DNA of 64,000 nucleotides from NCBI GenBank assembly GCA_963751245.1, contig CAVVTR010000008.1:62001-126000 (forward strand), written 5' to 3'. This document shows positions 1 through 8,638 of the stretch, in pieces; positions within the stretch are counted from its first letter, which is position 1; the number at the start of each line of letters is the position of its first letter. Origin of the DNA: CAVVTR01 sp963751245. Lineage in GTDB: Bacteria; Acidobacteriota; Thermoanaerobaculia; Thermoanaerobaculales; Thermoanaerobaculaceae. The notes beneath the pieces are model-generated. The model saw nothing but the letters and a program-made list of their open reading frames with translations. It did not search any database and was not told the DNA's origin. A program made the position numbers and the translations under genes.

Positions 1-2
1 TG

Positions 3-1592
3 AAGCAGCTGCCCGGCATCGAGGACGACCCGCTGGCGGCGCTGCGCAAGACCGCGGTGGAGTGGGACGTGAGCCACGGCATCGCCAGGGACGCCGCGGA
101 GGCCTCGGTGAAGGCGCCGGCGGTCCGGCCCGTGTCGGTGGCGGGGCTGCGCTGGAACGACACCGGCGAGGAGCTGGCGCTGCTGTTCCGGGCCAACGAC
201 AACAAGGACCGCTGGCTGGCGACGGTGGACTTCGCCAGCCACGCGCTGACCACCCAGGACCGGCTCACCGATCCGGCATGGATCAACTGGAGCTTCAACG
301 ACTTCGGCTGGATGCACGACGGCAGGACGCTGTGGTACCTGTCGGAAGCGAGCGGCTATTCGCAGCTGTACCTGAAGGCGCTCGACGAGACCCGGCCGCG
401 CCAGCTGACGCACGGCCGGTTCGAGGTCTCCGCGCCGACTCTCGCGCACGACGGCGCCTCCTTCTACGTGGCCGCCAACCCGACGGCTCCCGGCACCACC
501 GAGCTCTACCGGGTGGCGGTCGCGAGCGGCGAGATGGAGCCGGTCACGCACCTCGGCGGCGCCAACGGCCCGCAGCCCGACGAGGTGGAGGGGGGCGGCA
601 CCGGGTACGCGCTGTCACCCGACGAGAGCACGGTGCTCTTCTACCACTCGACCAGCGTCCGGCCGCCCGAGCTCTACGTGGCGGCGGCTCGGCCGGGCGG
701 GGCCGCGAAGCAGCTCACACACGGCGTTTCGAGCGCCTTCACCTCCATCGACTGGACCGTGCCGCGGATCGTGGAGGTCCCGTCCACGCACGTGAAGGAG
801 CCGATCTACGCGAGGCTGTACGTGCCGGAGGGCTACACGCCGGACCGGTCCTGGCCGGCGGTGGTCTTCATCCACGGCGCCGGCTACCTGCAGGACGCCC
901 ACAGCGGCTGGTCCTACTACTTCCACGAGCTGATGTTCCACACGTTCCTGACCCGGCACGGCTACCTGGTCCTCGACATGGACTACCGCGGCTCGGCCGG
1001 CTACGGGCGGGCGTGGCGCACGGCGATCTACCGGCACATGGGGCATCCGGAGGTCGAGGACATCGAGGACGGCGTGCACTGGCTGGAGCGGAACTGGGGC
1101 GTCGATCCCGACCGCGTCGGCGTCTACGGCGGGTCCTACGGCGGCTTCATGACCTACATGATGATGTTCCGCCGCCCCGAGCTGTTCCAGGCCGGCGCGG
1201 CGCTCCGGCCGGTCGCCGACTGGGCCAACTACAACGACGTCTACACCTCGAACATCCTCAACGAGCCGGACGTCGATCCGGAGGCCTACTTCACCAGCTC
1301 GCCGATCAACTACGCGGGCGGGCTCCGGAACCACCTGCTCATCCTGCAGGGCATGGAGGACGACAACGTGTTCTTCATGGACACGGTGCACATGGTCGAG
1401 AAGCTGAAGGAGCTGCGCAATCCCAACTTCAGCGTGATGTTCTATCCGATCGAGCGCCACGAGTTCGAGCAGGCGTACTCGTGGCTCGACGAGTACCGGC
1501 GCATCTGGCGCCTGTTCGAGACTTACGTGGACCCCCCGGCCGCCCGCCCCGCGGGTGACCCGCCCGCCGGAGGGCCGGCGGCCTCCCGCTGA
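3..1592 (+). CDS. S9 family (DPP-IV-like) serine peptidase, 5' partial
   Basis: The reading frame is open from the left edge, so the N-terminus lies outside the window. The visible part has the end of a DPP-IV-type beta-propeller followed by an alpha/beta-hydrolase catalytic domain. The nucleophile motif GGSYGGF lies near 1129-1149, the acidic residue in the MEDDNV stretch near 1352-1370, and the histidine in ERHEF near 1450-1461, so the S9 triad is complete. The family removes dipeptides or short peptides from peptide N-termini, and members in Gram-negative bacteria are usually exported. No export signal can be checked here. The nearest downstream gene lies 284 bp away. It is one of two S9-clan peptidases in the window, the other being at 54783. 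The S9B/S9C subfamily is uncertain. Confidence 0.9.
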   Translation, partial: KQLPGIEDDPLAALRKTAVEWDVSHGIARDAAEASVKAPAVRPVSVAGLRWNDTGEELALLFRANDNKDRWLATVDFASHALTTQDRLTDPAWINWSFNDFGWMHDGRTLWYLSEASGYSQLYLKALDETRPRQLTHGRFEVSAPTLAHDGASFYVAANPTAPGTTELYRVAVASGEMEPVTHLGGANGPQPDEVEGGGTGYALSPDESTVLFYHSTSVRPPELYVAAARPGGAAKQLTHGVSSAFTSIDWTVPRIVEVPSTHVKEPIYARLYVPEGYTPDRSWPAVVFIHGAGYLQDAHSGWSYYFHELMFHTFLTRHGYLVLDMDYRGSAGYGRAWRTAIYRHMGHPEVEDIEDGVHWLERNWGVDPDRVGVYGGSYGGFMTYMMMFRRPELFQAGAALRPVADWANYNDVYTSNILNEPDVDPEAYFTSSPINYAGGLRNHLLILQGMEDDNVFFMDTVHMVEKLKELRNPNFSVMFYPIERHEFEQAYSWLDEYRRIWRLFETYVDPPAARPAGDPPAGGPAASR

Positions 1593-1876
1593 CCTCGTCA
1601 CCGCCGCAGGGGCATCCGTCTGGAACGGGTCCGGAGGGACGAGGCACGCGATCGGTGGAGGTGCCGGGCCCCTCGCCTGCCTCCGGGCGCGGCGGCGAGA
1701 CGCTCGTTGACCTCGGCGGGCCGGGCCGCGACGGGGCCCCTTCTCCTCCGCCTCGTCGCCGAGCCTGAACCGGAGACGCCAGTCTCGCGGTGGCGGCCCG
1801 CTGCAGGAATCCGCGGGCTCCGTCGCCGGGTTCTGAGGACGTCGCGAGAGACTTGCGACGAGGGGAGCGAAAACGC

Positions 1877-2323
1877 ATGGCTGCCGGCACCGTCCGCCTT
1901 CACCGCGTCCTCCGCGCAACACCCGAGCGCGTGTACCGCGCCTTTCTCGACCCCGACGCGATGGCCAAGTGGCTGCCGCCGAACGGCTTCACCGGGCACG
2001 TCCACCACGTCGACGCAACGGTTGGCGGGACCTTCAGGATGTCGTTCATGAACTTCACGACGCAGCACGTCCACACCTTCGGCGGCGAGTACCTCGAGCT
2101 CGTCCCGAACCAGCGGATTCGCCACACCGACACGTTCGAGGACCCGAACGTCCCCGGCGTCATGGTGACCGCGGTGGAGCTGCGGCCGGTGTCCACCGGG
2201 ACCGAGCTCGCCATCGTCCAGGAGGGGATCCCCGAGGCCATCCCCGTCGAGGCGTGCTATCTGGGATGGCAGGAATCCCTGGAGCTCCTCGCCACGCTCG
2301 TCGAGGCGGAGATCCGCGACTAG
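1877..2323 (+). CDS. SRPBCC / AHSA1 domain protein
   Basis: This is a 148-residue single-domain protein of the START/Bet v1-like SRPBCC superfamily, in the Activator-of-Hsp90 ATPase homologue 1 (AHSA1) group. Typical features are the N-terminal ATPERVYRAFLDPDAMAKWL segment, a central VGGTFR beta-strand and a C-terminal helix around GWQESLELLATLVE. The ATG at 1877 is preferred over upstream in-frame starts because a GAGGGGAG ribosome-binding site sits just upstream and homology begins there. These proteins bind small hydrophobic ligands in a helix-grip pocket, but the ligand cannot be predicted. The gene stands alone: a repeat element begins 23 bp after its stop codon. Confidence 0.85.
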   Translation: MAAGTVRLHRVLRATPERVYRAFLDPDAMAKWLPPNGFTGHVHHVDATVGGTFRMSFMNFTTQHVHTFGGEYLELVPNQRIRHTDTFEDPNVPGVMVTAVELRPVSTGTELAIVQEGIPEAIPVEACYLGWQESLELLATLVEAEIRD

Positions 2324-2346
2324 GTGCCGGGAACACCAACCGGCGA

Positions 2347-2697
2347 CCAGGAGACTCTTGCACGTAGCGACGAAAGCAAGGGTTGCGATGGCGCCGACTG
2401 GCAAGGAGGCCGAGCGAAATGCCCGCAGACGGAGTTGGAACCGCGTGCTCCCGAGCGGAAGCCCGGTGAGCCACCGAGGACGGCGATGCGCCGCGTCCGC
2501 AAGGCGCGCGAACGGGGCGTATCAGCAGGCGATACGCCGCAGGGAGCGCAACGCCGCGGACGTGGATGCAGCGGCGTTCGAATGCCAGCGGGCTTCCGCT
2601 CAGGAGCACCAGGTCGAGGACGGTTCGCGAAGGCCGGCACAGCCAGGCGGATGCCAGCGCAAGCCGCAGCCGGGGCCTCTGTGCAACGGCCTCCTAG
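2347..2697. mobile_element. Short TIR element, copy 1 (351 bp)
   Basis: This noncoding segment is clearly homologous to 7830-8134. It starts with CCAGGAGACTCTTGCAC (2347-2363) and ends with GTGCAACGGCCTCCTAG (2681-2697), which are imperfect terminal inverted repeats. No transposase fits in 351 bp, so it looks like a non-autonomous, MITE-like element. Compared with copy 2 it has 46 extra bp, bounded by the near-identical 11-mers CGATGCGCCGC (2484-2494) and CGATACGCCGC (2530-2540). Short open frames across it are not convincing genes. The outermost CTAG-like bases could be part of the repeat or a target duplication. Confidence 0.65.
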
Positions 2698-2940
2698 GCG
2701 CCGGCCTGCCAATCTCGGCGAGCTCACGTCCCCGGCCGTCGTCGCCGGTGTAAGCGGGAGCGTCTCACGCACCGTTCCGGCGCGGCACGAGGGAATCGGC
2801 GCCCGGATCGGTGACAGCCGATACAATCTCCCGATCATCGGCCTTGCGCGGCGCAGAACATGGACGCTATCTTGTTCACACCGCGTCGGCTGTTTCGGCG
2901 TCTTCGTCTTCTGGTTCCGGTGGCGGGGTGAGGGAGGAGC
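2698..2940. other. Intergenic leader before the PAS-GGDEF gene
   Basis: This is the remainder of the 617-bp gap between the SRPBCC gene and the diguanylate cyclase, after the repeat element. No gene was recognised. A TACAAT hexamer near 2822 resembles a -10 box but has no convincing -35 partner. The final bases hold the strong ribosome-binding site GAGGGAGGAGC in front of the ATG at 2941. Confidence 0.4.
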
Positions 2941-3810
2941 ATGGGCCGCAAGAAGGCCAGTGGCGTGAGTCTCGAGGATTCCGAAATCCTGCGCCGCTTC
3001 GTCACCAACCTCGGCGAGGGGATCTACATCACGAACCGCGAAGGGGTCATCCTCGACGCCAACCCCGCCTTCTTCTCCATGTTCGGCATCTCCTCCCTCA
3101 AAGAGCTGCGCGGGCGGAGCGCCGCCGACCTGATCGTCGACCCGGCGGCCCGGGAGCAGGAGCTCGAGCTGCTGGCGACGCAGGGCGCCGTGCGCGACTT
3201 CGAGTTCCAGATCCGCCGTCCCGACGGCGGCACCCGCTGGGTCGTGGACACCGCCTACCAGGTGGTCGACGAGGAGTCCGGGCGCATCTTCTACCACGGC
3301 ATTCTGGTCGACATCACGGCCCGCAAGGAGCTCGAACGCCGCCTCCACGAGGCGGTCATCCGCGACGCCCTCACCGGCAGCTTCAACCGTCACTACCTGG
3401 CGGAGCTCTCGGCCCGCCTGGAAGGCGAGGTGTCCCTGTGGGGCGCCGTGGTCTGTGACCTCGACCGCTTCAAGGACGTCAACGACCGCCTCGGGCACAA
3501 GGCGGGGGACGACCTCCTGGTGAGCTTCACACGTTTCCTGATGCGGCACTCGCGCGCCTCCGACTCGGTCGTCCGGCTCGGCGGCGACGAGTTCCTCATG
3601 CTCCTTCCGGGGGCGAACGAGGACGTGACAGGCGCGGTCGCCGGCCGTCTCCGTGAGACCGCTCCCGAAGTCGCTCCGGTGGAGTTTTCCCTCGGCTGGG
3701 CCTGCCGCGAATCCACCGAGAACGTCGAGCGAACCATTGCCCGCGCCGACCAGCGGCTCATCACCGTCCGGCAACGGGAGCGGGGCTTCACCGTTCCCCG
3801 CTGTGGCTGA
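2941..3810 (+). CDS. PAS-GGDEF diguanylate cyclase
   Basis: This 289-residue, apparently cytosolic protein has an N-terminal PAS/PAC sensor domain (about residues 12-130, ending in the typical GILVDITARKELE) and a C-terminal GGDEF domain. The GGDEF signature is intact at residues 214-218, and DALTG (142-146) opens the domain. RASD at 205-208 sits exactly five residues before GGDEF, so it is a canonical RxxD product-inhibition site. The protein should make c-di-GMP from two GTP, with allosteric feedback. No transmembrane segment or signal peptide is visible. The PAS ligand is unknown. The start has an excellent ribosome-binding site. The gene is monocistronic, with a convergent gene downstream. 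Confidence 0.93.
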   Translation: MGRKKASGVSLEDSEILRRFVTNLGEGIYITNREGVILDANPAFFSMFGISSLKELRGRSAADLIVDPAAREQELELLATQGAVRDFEFQIRRPDGGTRWVVDTAYQVVDEESGRIFYHGILVDITARKELERRLHEAVIRDALTGSFNRHYLAELSARLEGEVSLWGAVVCDLDRFKDVNDRLGHKAGDDLLVSFTRFLMRHSRASDSVVRLGGDEFLMLLPGANEDVTGAVAGRLRETAPEVAPVEFSLGWACRESTENVERTIARADQRLITVRQRERGFTVPRCG

Positions 3811-3959
3811 GCGGCGCGGACAGGTATCCCAACGATCCTCGCCATTCTCCTCTCTCCGCGACTGTGGCCGGCATCAGCCGCCGGATCACCCCGGCGGCCT
3901 CGAGACGATGGCTGTGCTCGGCGCCTGTGCGTTCGCCCGCGGCGGCGAGCGCGGCGGCG

Positions 3960-5702
3960 TCAGGCAAGCCGCATCTTGCGCAGGAGGGCGGTGAAGCGGG
4001 GGTCGTCGCGCAGGTGGTCCCAGATGGCCTTGGAGGGGAGCTCGAAGATCTCCGGCTCGTGCTCGTCGATGGCGACGTCGAGCCAGTACAGGGTGGCGTC
4101 CTTCTCGCGCAGGCAGGTGTAGATCTTCGCCCGTGACAGCGCCGGCACATAGGCGGTCCCGGCCTTCTCCTCCAGGCGCTCGAGCAGGGACCTTGCCTCC
4201 TCCTCACGACCAAGCATCGCGAGCGCCATCCCGACACCGGCGGTCGTCCCGGGTGTCCCGCCGACGGTCTCCATGACCCTCCGCCACACCTTCAGCGTCT
4301 CCTCGTAGTGCCCCTGGAAGAAGAGCGCACCGGCGTGGAACCACTGGACGAGGAGGTTCCCCGGCCAGAGGTCGAGCGCCACCCTTCCCTTCGCCTCGGC
4401 CCGCTCGAACTGGCGCGCCCACATGAGCACCTGGACCAGCTCCACGTGTGCCGTGGGACACAGGACGTCCGACGCGAGGGCGCGTTCCATTTCCTCCTCA
4501 GCCTCAACGAGGCGGAGCGTCGGCACGAGATAGAAGCCGGCGTACAGCCTGTGCACCCGCTCCGAGGCGGGCGCGAGCTCGAGAGCGCGGGCGAAGTCCC
4601 CGGCCGCGCCCTCCCAGTCGTAGTCCATCAGGGCGCGAAACGCCCCCGAGAGGGCGTGGGCCTCACCCAGCGAGGGATCGAGCTCCAGCGCCTTGCGGAT
4701 CGCCGTCCGGCCCTCCGCGGCAGCATCGAGGGGCCGGGTCATGCCGAGGTTGGTGGAGCCCAGGGCGAGGTCGGCGAGGGTGAGGTACGGATGCGGGAAG
4801 CGCGAATCGAGGGCGATCGCCTCCCGCAGGCACTCGCGCGCCTTCGCGTTCCCGGCCGGATCCTCGCGGTGGTGATAGTGGCGGGCCTTCAGCCACGCGT
4901 TGTAGGCCTCCAGGCTCGGTGTCGGGCGTTCCACCTGCGAGGGCGTCAGACGCAGCGCCAGGGCCCGGGCGATGGACCGGGAGATCTCGTCCTGGATGGC
5001 GAAGACGTCGGTGAGGTCCCGGTCGTAGTGCTCGCTCCACAGGTGGAAGCCGTCCGCGACGTTCACGAGCTGGGCGGAGATCCGCACCCGGCCAGCCGCG
5101 CGCTGCACGCTGCCCTCGAGCAGGGTGCTCACCCCGAGCCTGCCGCCGATCTCGCGCACGTCCTGCTCGACGCCGCGGAAGGCGAAGGAAGACGTGCGTG
5201 CAGTCACGCGCAGCCCGTCCACCCGGGTGAGCGCAGTGATGACCTCGTCGGCGAGGCCGTCGCTGAAATAGACGCTCTCGGCCTCGGCGCTGAGGTTGGC
5301 GAAAGGCAGCACAGCAATCGAGGGAGACGGAGCCGCGCCGCCGTTCGGCGGGGGACGCACGGCCTCCACGGATGCGATGAAGCGGTAGCCCCGGCGCGGG
5401 ACCGTCTCCAGGAAACGGGGTGCGCGAGTCTCGTCGCCGAGGGCCCGGCGGAGCTGGTTGAGGCAGTAGTTGATGCCGAGCTCGACGTCGATGGCGGTCT
5501 CGGAACCCCACAGGCACTGCTGAATCTCGTCCCTCGTCACGAGCTGCCCGGCGCGCGTTGCCAGCAGGACGAGCACCCGGAAAGGCTGAGGAGGGAGCCT
5601 GACCGAGGCACCGTCGCGCCGGAGCTCGGCGTTCGCGGCATCGAGCTCGAACTCCCCGAACCGGAGAACGGTTCCCACCTCTACAGCGACCGTCACCAGC
5701 AC
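3960..5702 (-). CDS. CadC-like winged-helix regulator with TolB-like and TPR domains
   Basis: The N-terminal 105 residues form an OmpR/PhoB-type winged helix (FGEFELD at the start, wing ending in RRGYRFIASVEA). They are followed by a FlgO/TolB-like domain (IAVLPFANLSAEAESVYFS... to about residue 270) and then TPR-type helical repeats to the end. This winged helix/COG5616/TPR layout is common in Acidobacteriota regulators with no receiver domain. No transmembrane helix is obvious between the DNA-binding and TolB-like parts. The listed start is GTG at 5702. An in-frame GTG at codon 3 (5696) is better spaced from the GGAGGC site and may be the true start. It lies divergent from the secreted hydrolase at 5904, a possible target. 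The inducing signal is unknown. Confidence 0.87.
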   Translation of the reverse strand: MLVTVAVEVGTVLRFGEFELDAANAELRRDGASVRLPPQPFRVLVLLATRAGQLVTRDEIQQCLWGSETAIDVELGINYCLNQLRRALGDETRAPRFLETVPRRGYRFIASVEAVRPPPNGGAAPSPSIAVLPFANLSAEAESVYFSDGLADEVITALTRVDGLRVTARTSSFAFRGVEQDVREIGGRLGVSTLLEGSVQRAAGRVRISAQLVNVADGFHLWSEHYDRDLTDVFAIQDEISRSIARALALRLTPSQVERPTPSLEAYNAWLKARHYHHREDPAGNAKARECLREAIALDSRFPHPYLTLADLALGSTNLGMTRPLDAAAEGRTAIRKALELDPSLGEAHALSGAFRALMDYDWEGAAGDFARALELAPASERVHRLYAGFYLVPTLRLVEAEEEMERALASDVLCPTAHVELVQVLMWARQFERAEAKGRVALDLWPGNLLVQWFHAGALFFQGHYEETLKVWRRVMETVGGTPGTTAGVGMALAMLGREEEARSLLERLEEKAGTAYVPALSRAKIYTCLREKDATLYWLDVAIDEHEPEIFELPSKAIWDHLRDDPRFTALLRKMRLA

Positions 5703-5732
5703 GCCTCCGCTTACGATACCTGTCTCTAAGAG

Positions 5733-5761
5733 ATTCTAGCGTCACGAGAAGCGCGCGGCAA
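5733..5761 (-). promoter_or_regulatory. Sigma70-type promoter for the CadC-like regulator
   Basis: On the minus strand TTGCCG (5756-5761) and TAGAAT (5733-5738) are separated by exactly 17 bp, with 4/6 and 5/6 matches to the consensus. It ends about 30 bp upstream of the regulator start. The assignment is by eye only. Confidence 0.5.
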
Positions 5762-5903
5762 CGGGCTTTCGCGGGGCGAGCGCTCCCTCGTGCCGACAAA
5801 CTCACGCAAAACTAAGAAAACACTCATCTTTTATCTATTGCAGCTGACCCTGATGGGACCTAGTGTACTGGAAAAGGACTGTCGAAACGAAAGGGAGGCC
5901 ATC

Positions 5904-7154
5904 ATGCGTCGCTACCTGTTTCTCACCGTGATCGTGGCGTTGGCGGCGGCTCCGCTGGGGGCGGCGCCTCCGGGAGAGGCGCACATCCCGCTGCCGGCGG
6001 ATCTCTCGGGCACGCTGAACGGTTCCGCCTACCAGATCCGGGTGCCGGCGAACTGGAACGGCACTCTGCTGGTGTGGTGCCACGGAAGTGCCTCGGACGC
6101 TCTCCAGGTCGTTCCACCGACGTTCGGACCGGACGATCCGGACATGGCGGCGGAGCTCCTCTCGCGGGGCTACGCCGTGGCCGGCTCGGACTACCCGGAC
6201 ACAACGAAGGCAGCCCAGCAGCGGACCCTCGCGTTGACGAACTCCTTCACGGGCCACGTCGGCACGCCCAGGCGGGTCATCGTCTGGGGCGACTCCCTCG
6301 GCGGTACCACCTCGCTGGAGCTCGTCGAGCAGCACTCGGCGGTCTACGACGGCGCCGTCGCGGTAGCGCCCGTCGCGGCAGGCCACGTCAACGACGCCGA
6401 CTTCGAGCTGCGGTACGACGTGGCCTACGCGGCGGTGTTCGGCTGGCCCACCGAAGTCTGGGGACCCCTCGAGGACATCCGGGACGACCTCACCGGCAGA
6501 GAAGACGACCTGATCATGCCGTACTTCGCCTGGACCGGCAGCTTCGGACAGTGGGAGTTCGTCCGGCTCATCATGAAGATGGCGCCGGAGGCCTGGTGGG
6601 GCACCGATCCCGGCATCGGCATTCCCGGCTTCGCCATCCTCGGCTGGAAGGCGATCGTGCTCCGCTCTGGTACCGAGGACGAGTACGGCGGACCCGTCGG
6701 GCGTAACGTCGGGGACGTCTACACCCTCACCGCCGAGGAGAAGGCGTACCTGGCCGGTCTCGACGTCGACGCCGATCCCCTCCTGGAGTGGATGAACGCC
6801 CATGCGAACATCGAGGCCAGGCACTCCGCGCGGGTGCTGGCAAGTCATTGGGGCACCCCTACCGGCGACCTGGGAAGCCCCACCATCACCATGCACGGGA
6901 TCTACGATCCCCTCCTTCCTCCATGGAACGAGGCCTACTACGCCGGCCTCGTCGCCTCCGCCGGCAGGAGCGGCGGCCTGGCCCAGGTGTACGTGGACGG
7001 ACCCTTCCACGTGGGGTTCACCGCCGCGCACTACCTCGCCTCCCTCGAGGCGCTGGAGCACTGGCTCGACACCGGCGAGAAGCCCGCCTCCTCGTACTTC
7101 CCGGCGGCGCAGGGGTTCGACAACGGCTTCGTACCACCGCCCTGGCCGTACTGA
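5904..7154 (+). CDS. Secreted alpha/beta-hydrolase
   Basis: The mature protein is predicted to be exported: the first 20 or so residues form a classic signal peptide (MRRYLFLTVIVALAAAPLGA). The ATG at 5904 follows AAGGGAGGCC, and a longer in-frame extension upstream is not supported. The alpha/beta-hydrolase core shows the oxyanion strand LLVWCHGS, the nucleophile elbow GDSLGG, a candidate acid in GIYDPLLPP and a candidate histidine in GPFHVGF, so the enzyme should be active on an ester, amide or similar bond. The substrate cannot be named. The gene is followed by a strong terminator, so it is probably a single transcription unit. The divergent CadC-like gene is the likeliest local regulator. 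Confidence 0.85.
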   Translation: MRRYLFLTVIVALAAAPLGAAPPGEAHIPLPADLSGTLNGSAYQIRVPANWNGTLLVWCHGSASDALQVVPPTFGPDDPDMAAELLSRGYAVAGSDYPDTTKAAQQRTLALTNSFTGHVGTPRRVIVWGDSLGGTTSLELVEQHSAVYDGAVAVAPVAAGHVNDADFELRYDVAYAAVFGWPTEVWGPLEDIRDDLTGREDDLIMPYFAWTGSFGQWEFVRLIMKMAPEAWWGTDPGIGIPGFAILGWKAIVLRSGTEDEYGGPVGRNVGDVYTLTAEEKAYLAGLDVDADPLLEWMNAHANIEARHSARVLASHWGTPTGDLGSPTITMHGIYDPLLPPWNEAYYAGLVASAGRSGGLAQVYVDGPFHVGFTAAHYLASLEALEHWLDTGEKPASSYFPAAQGFDNGFVPPPWPY

Positions 7155-7185
7155 CCAACGCATTGTCCCGGTGGTCCAACTTCAG

Positions 7186-7212
7186 AGGACGGCGGCCCGA
7201 GGCCGCCGTCCT
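7186..7212 (+). terminator. Rho-independent terminator after the secreted hydrolase
   Basis: This is a perfect 12-bp stem (AGGACGGCGGCC pairing with GGCCGCCGTCCT) with a 3-nt CGA loop, followed by TCTCT. It lies 32 bp after the stop codon of the hydrolase. Confidence 0.8.
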
Positions 7213-7281
7213 TCTCTGACCGGTGCCTGGCGTGGACCGGGAGCGCTGCAGTGGTTGAGCACGGTCCTGTGTGCCGGTCCT

Positions 7282-7765
7282 CTACAGCACCTGCGTCTTG
7301 CCCAGGGCGGTCTGCTCCCAGAAGTCGATGCCGTCCGCGGTGAGGCGTGCGCCGCGGCCGGCGCCCTCCTCCGCGGTCAGCGCCACCGCGCCGCGCTCGG
7401 CCAGGGAGTCGAGCTCGGCGGCGAGCCGGTGGCCGGAGGACCCCAGGCACCGCGCGGAAGAGCGGTCCGGCCATCGGGAAGACGCTGCGTCCGGCGGTGG
7501 GGTTGACCAGCATCGCGAAGGCGAGCCACAGCGAGATCGCCCCCAGGCCCACGGTGAGCAGGGCGACCGGGATCGCAAAGAGGTGCGGCGAGCTCACCGC
7601 GCCCGCCACGCGGAACGCGAAGAGCAGGTCGATGTCGGCGAGGAAGGCAAAGAGCAGCGTGGAGTAGAACCCGAACCCGCAGGTGAGGACCATGAAGACG
7701 GCGAGAATGTAGATGTAGATGTAGATGTCGACGGCGAGCATGACCGCCCCGGCCCGCGTCCACGA
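7282..7765 (-). pseudogene. Truncated, frameshifted copy of the SatP-like transporter gene
   Basis: This is a near-identical copy of the 3' half of the intact gene at 14264-15148. The first 157 bases of the copied 3' end differ at only two visible positions. Relative to the intact gene it lacks about 110 bp (junction near 7440-7455), which is not a multiple of three and scrambles the C-terminal winged-helix part. The N-terminal third is absent: similarity stops near 7765. An ATGTAG hexanucleotide run (7707-7728) expands a short transmembrane stretch into an Ile-Tyr repeat. No start codon or ribosome-binding site is associated with it. It is best read as a dead partial duplication. Confidence 0.85.
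7707..7728. repeat. ATGTAG microsatellite in the pseudogene
   Basis: About 3.7 tandem copies of ATGTAG are present. The intact paralogue at 14.8 kb has a single, diverged version at this position, so the repeat expanded after duplication, consistent with loss of selection. Confidence 0.75.
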
Positions 7766-7829
7766 CCCGCGGAGCGACGCCCAGGCGGCTCGATCCGCGA
7801 GGGAGAAAGCTGGAGGGCGCCTGGGGCTG

Positions 7830-8134
7830 CTAGGAGGCTCTTGCACGGAGCGACGAAAGCGAGGGTTGCGATGGCGCCGACTGGCAAGGAGGCCGAGCGA
7901 AATGCCCGCACACGTAGTTGGAACCGCGTGCTCCCCAGGTGAAGCCCGATGAGCCACCGAGGAGGTCGATACGCCGCAGGGAGCGCAACGCTGTGGGCGT
8001 GGGTGCAGCGGCGTTCGAATGCCAGCGGGTTTCCGCTCGGGAGCACCGGGTCGAGGACAGCTCGCGAAGGCCGACACAGCGAGGCAGATGCCAGCGCAAG
8101 CGGTAGCCGGAGCCTCTGTGCAACAGCCTCCTAG
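7830..8134. mobile_element. Short TIR element, copy 2 (305 bp)
   Basis: This copy has the best terminal repeats: CTAGGAGGCTCTTGCAC (7830-7846) and GTGCAACAGCCTCCTAG (8118-8134), which pair with one mismatch over 17 bp. The interior matches copy 1 at 2347-2697 throughout, except that the 46 bp lying between two 11-bp repeats in copy 1 are missing, leaving a single CGATACGCCGC. It encodes nothing recognisable. It sits 64 bp beyond the broken end of the transporter pseudogene, so this patch is a site of past rearrangement. Confidence 0.7.
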
Positions 8135-8215
8135 CGCGGCCTGCAGCGGCGGCTCGCGCCTCCCGAACCCGCGGCGGCGGATTGGGGGTACAGTCGCCGG
8201 AGGGAGGCGCAGGTC

Positions 8216-8602
8216 ATGCAGATCAGGTTCGTGAGCGTCACGGTCGAAGACCAGGAGCGGGCGCTGGAGTTCTACACGTCCACGCTGGGCTTCGTGAAGA
8301 TGGCCGACATCCCCATGGGCGAGCACCGCTGGCTCACGGTGCGCTCGCCGGAGGGCGCCGACGGCGTGGAGCTGGTCCTCGAGCCGCTGGCGTTCGAGCC
8401 CGCCCGCACCTACCAGAGGGCGCTGTACGAGGCGGGCATCCCGGCCACTGCCTTCATCACCGGCGACATCGCCGCCGAGGTCGCGCGGCTGAAGGCGCGG
8501 GGCGTCGTGTTCCGGGGCGAGCCGGCGGAGATGGGTCCGATCACCGCGGTGCTGTTCGAGGACACCTGCGGCAACCTCATCAACCTGGTCCAGCCCGGGT
8601 AG
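8216..8602 (+). CDS. VOC / glyoxalase-like family protein
   Basis: This 128-residue protein has the paired beta-alpha-beta-beta-beta modules of the vicinal oxygen chelate superfamily. The first starts at MQIRFVSVTVEDQERALEFY and the second closes with the typical FEDTCGNLINLVQP. Family members bind a divalent metal and act as lyases, dioxygenases or resistance proteins, or are non-catalytic binders. The conserved Glu before LVL in module one (about residue 61, VELVLEPL) and the terminal DTCGN region fit a metal-binding member. A GAGGGAGG ribosome-binding site precedes the ATG. No specific substrate can be assigned. It ends 36 bp from a convergent gene. Confidence 0.85.
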   Translation: MQIRFVSVTVEDQERALEFYTSTLGFVKMADIPMGEHRWLTVRSPEGADGVELVLEPLAFEPARTYQRALYEAGIPATAFITGDIAAEVARLKARGVVFRGEPAEMGPITAVLFEDTCGNLINLVQPG

Positions 8603-8638
8603 CGCCCGCTGGCCCGGCCGGAACGGCGTGCGCTCCGC

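Noticed and set aside
1593..1876. Additional gene between the S9 peptidase and the SRPBCC gene
   Set aside because: Open frames here lack start signals and family features. They are GC-driven.
2347..2697. Small protein-coding genes within the TIR element
   Set aside because: Open frames in the two copies are not conserved in frame because of the 46-bp difference, and none has a ribosome-binding site.
3811..3959. Small gene between the GGDEF and CadC-like genes
   Set aside because: Only overlapping, unsupported frames with no ribosome-binding site.
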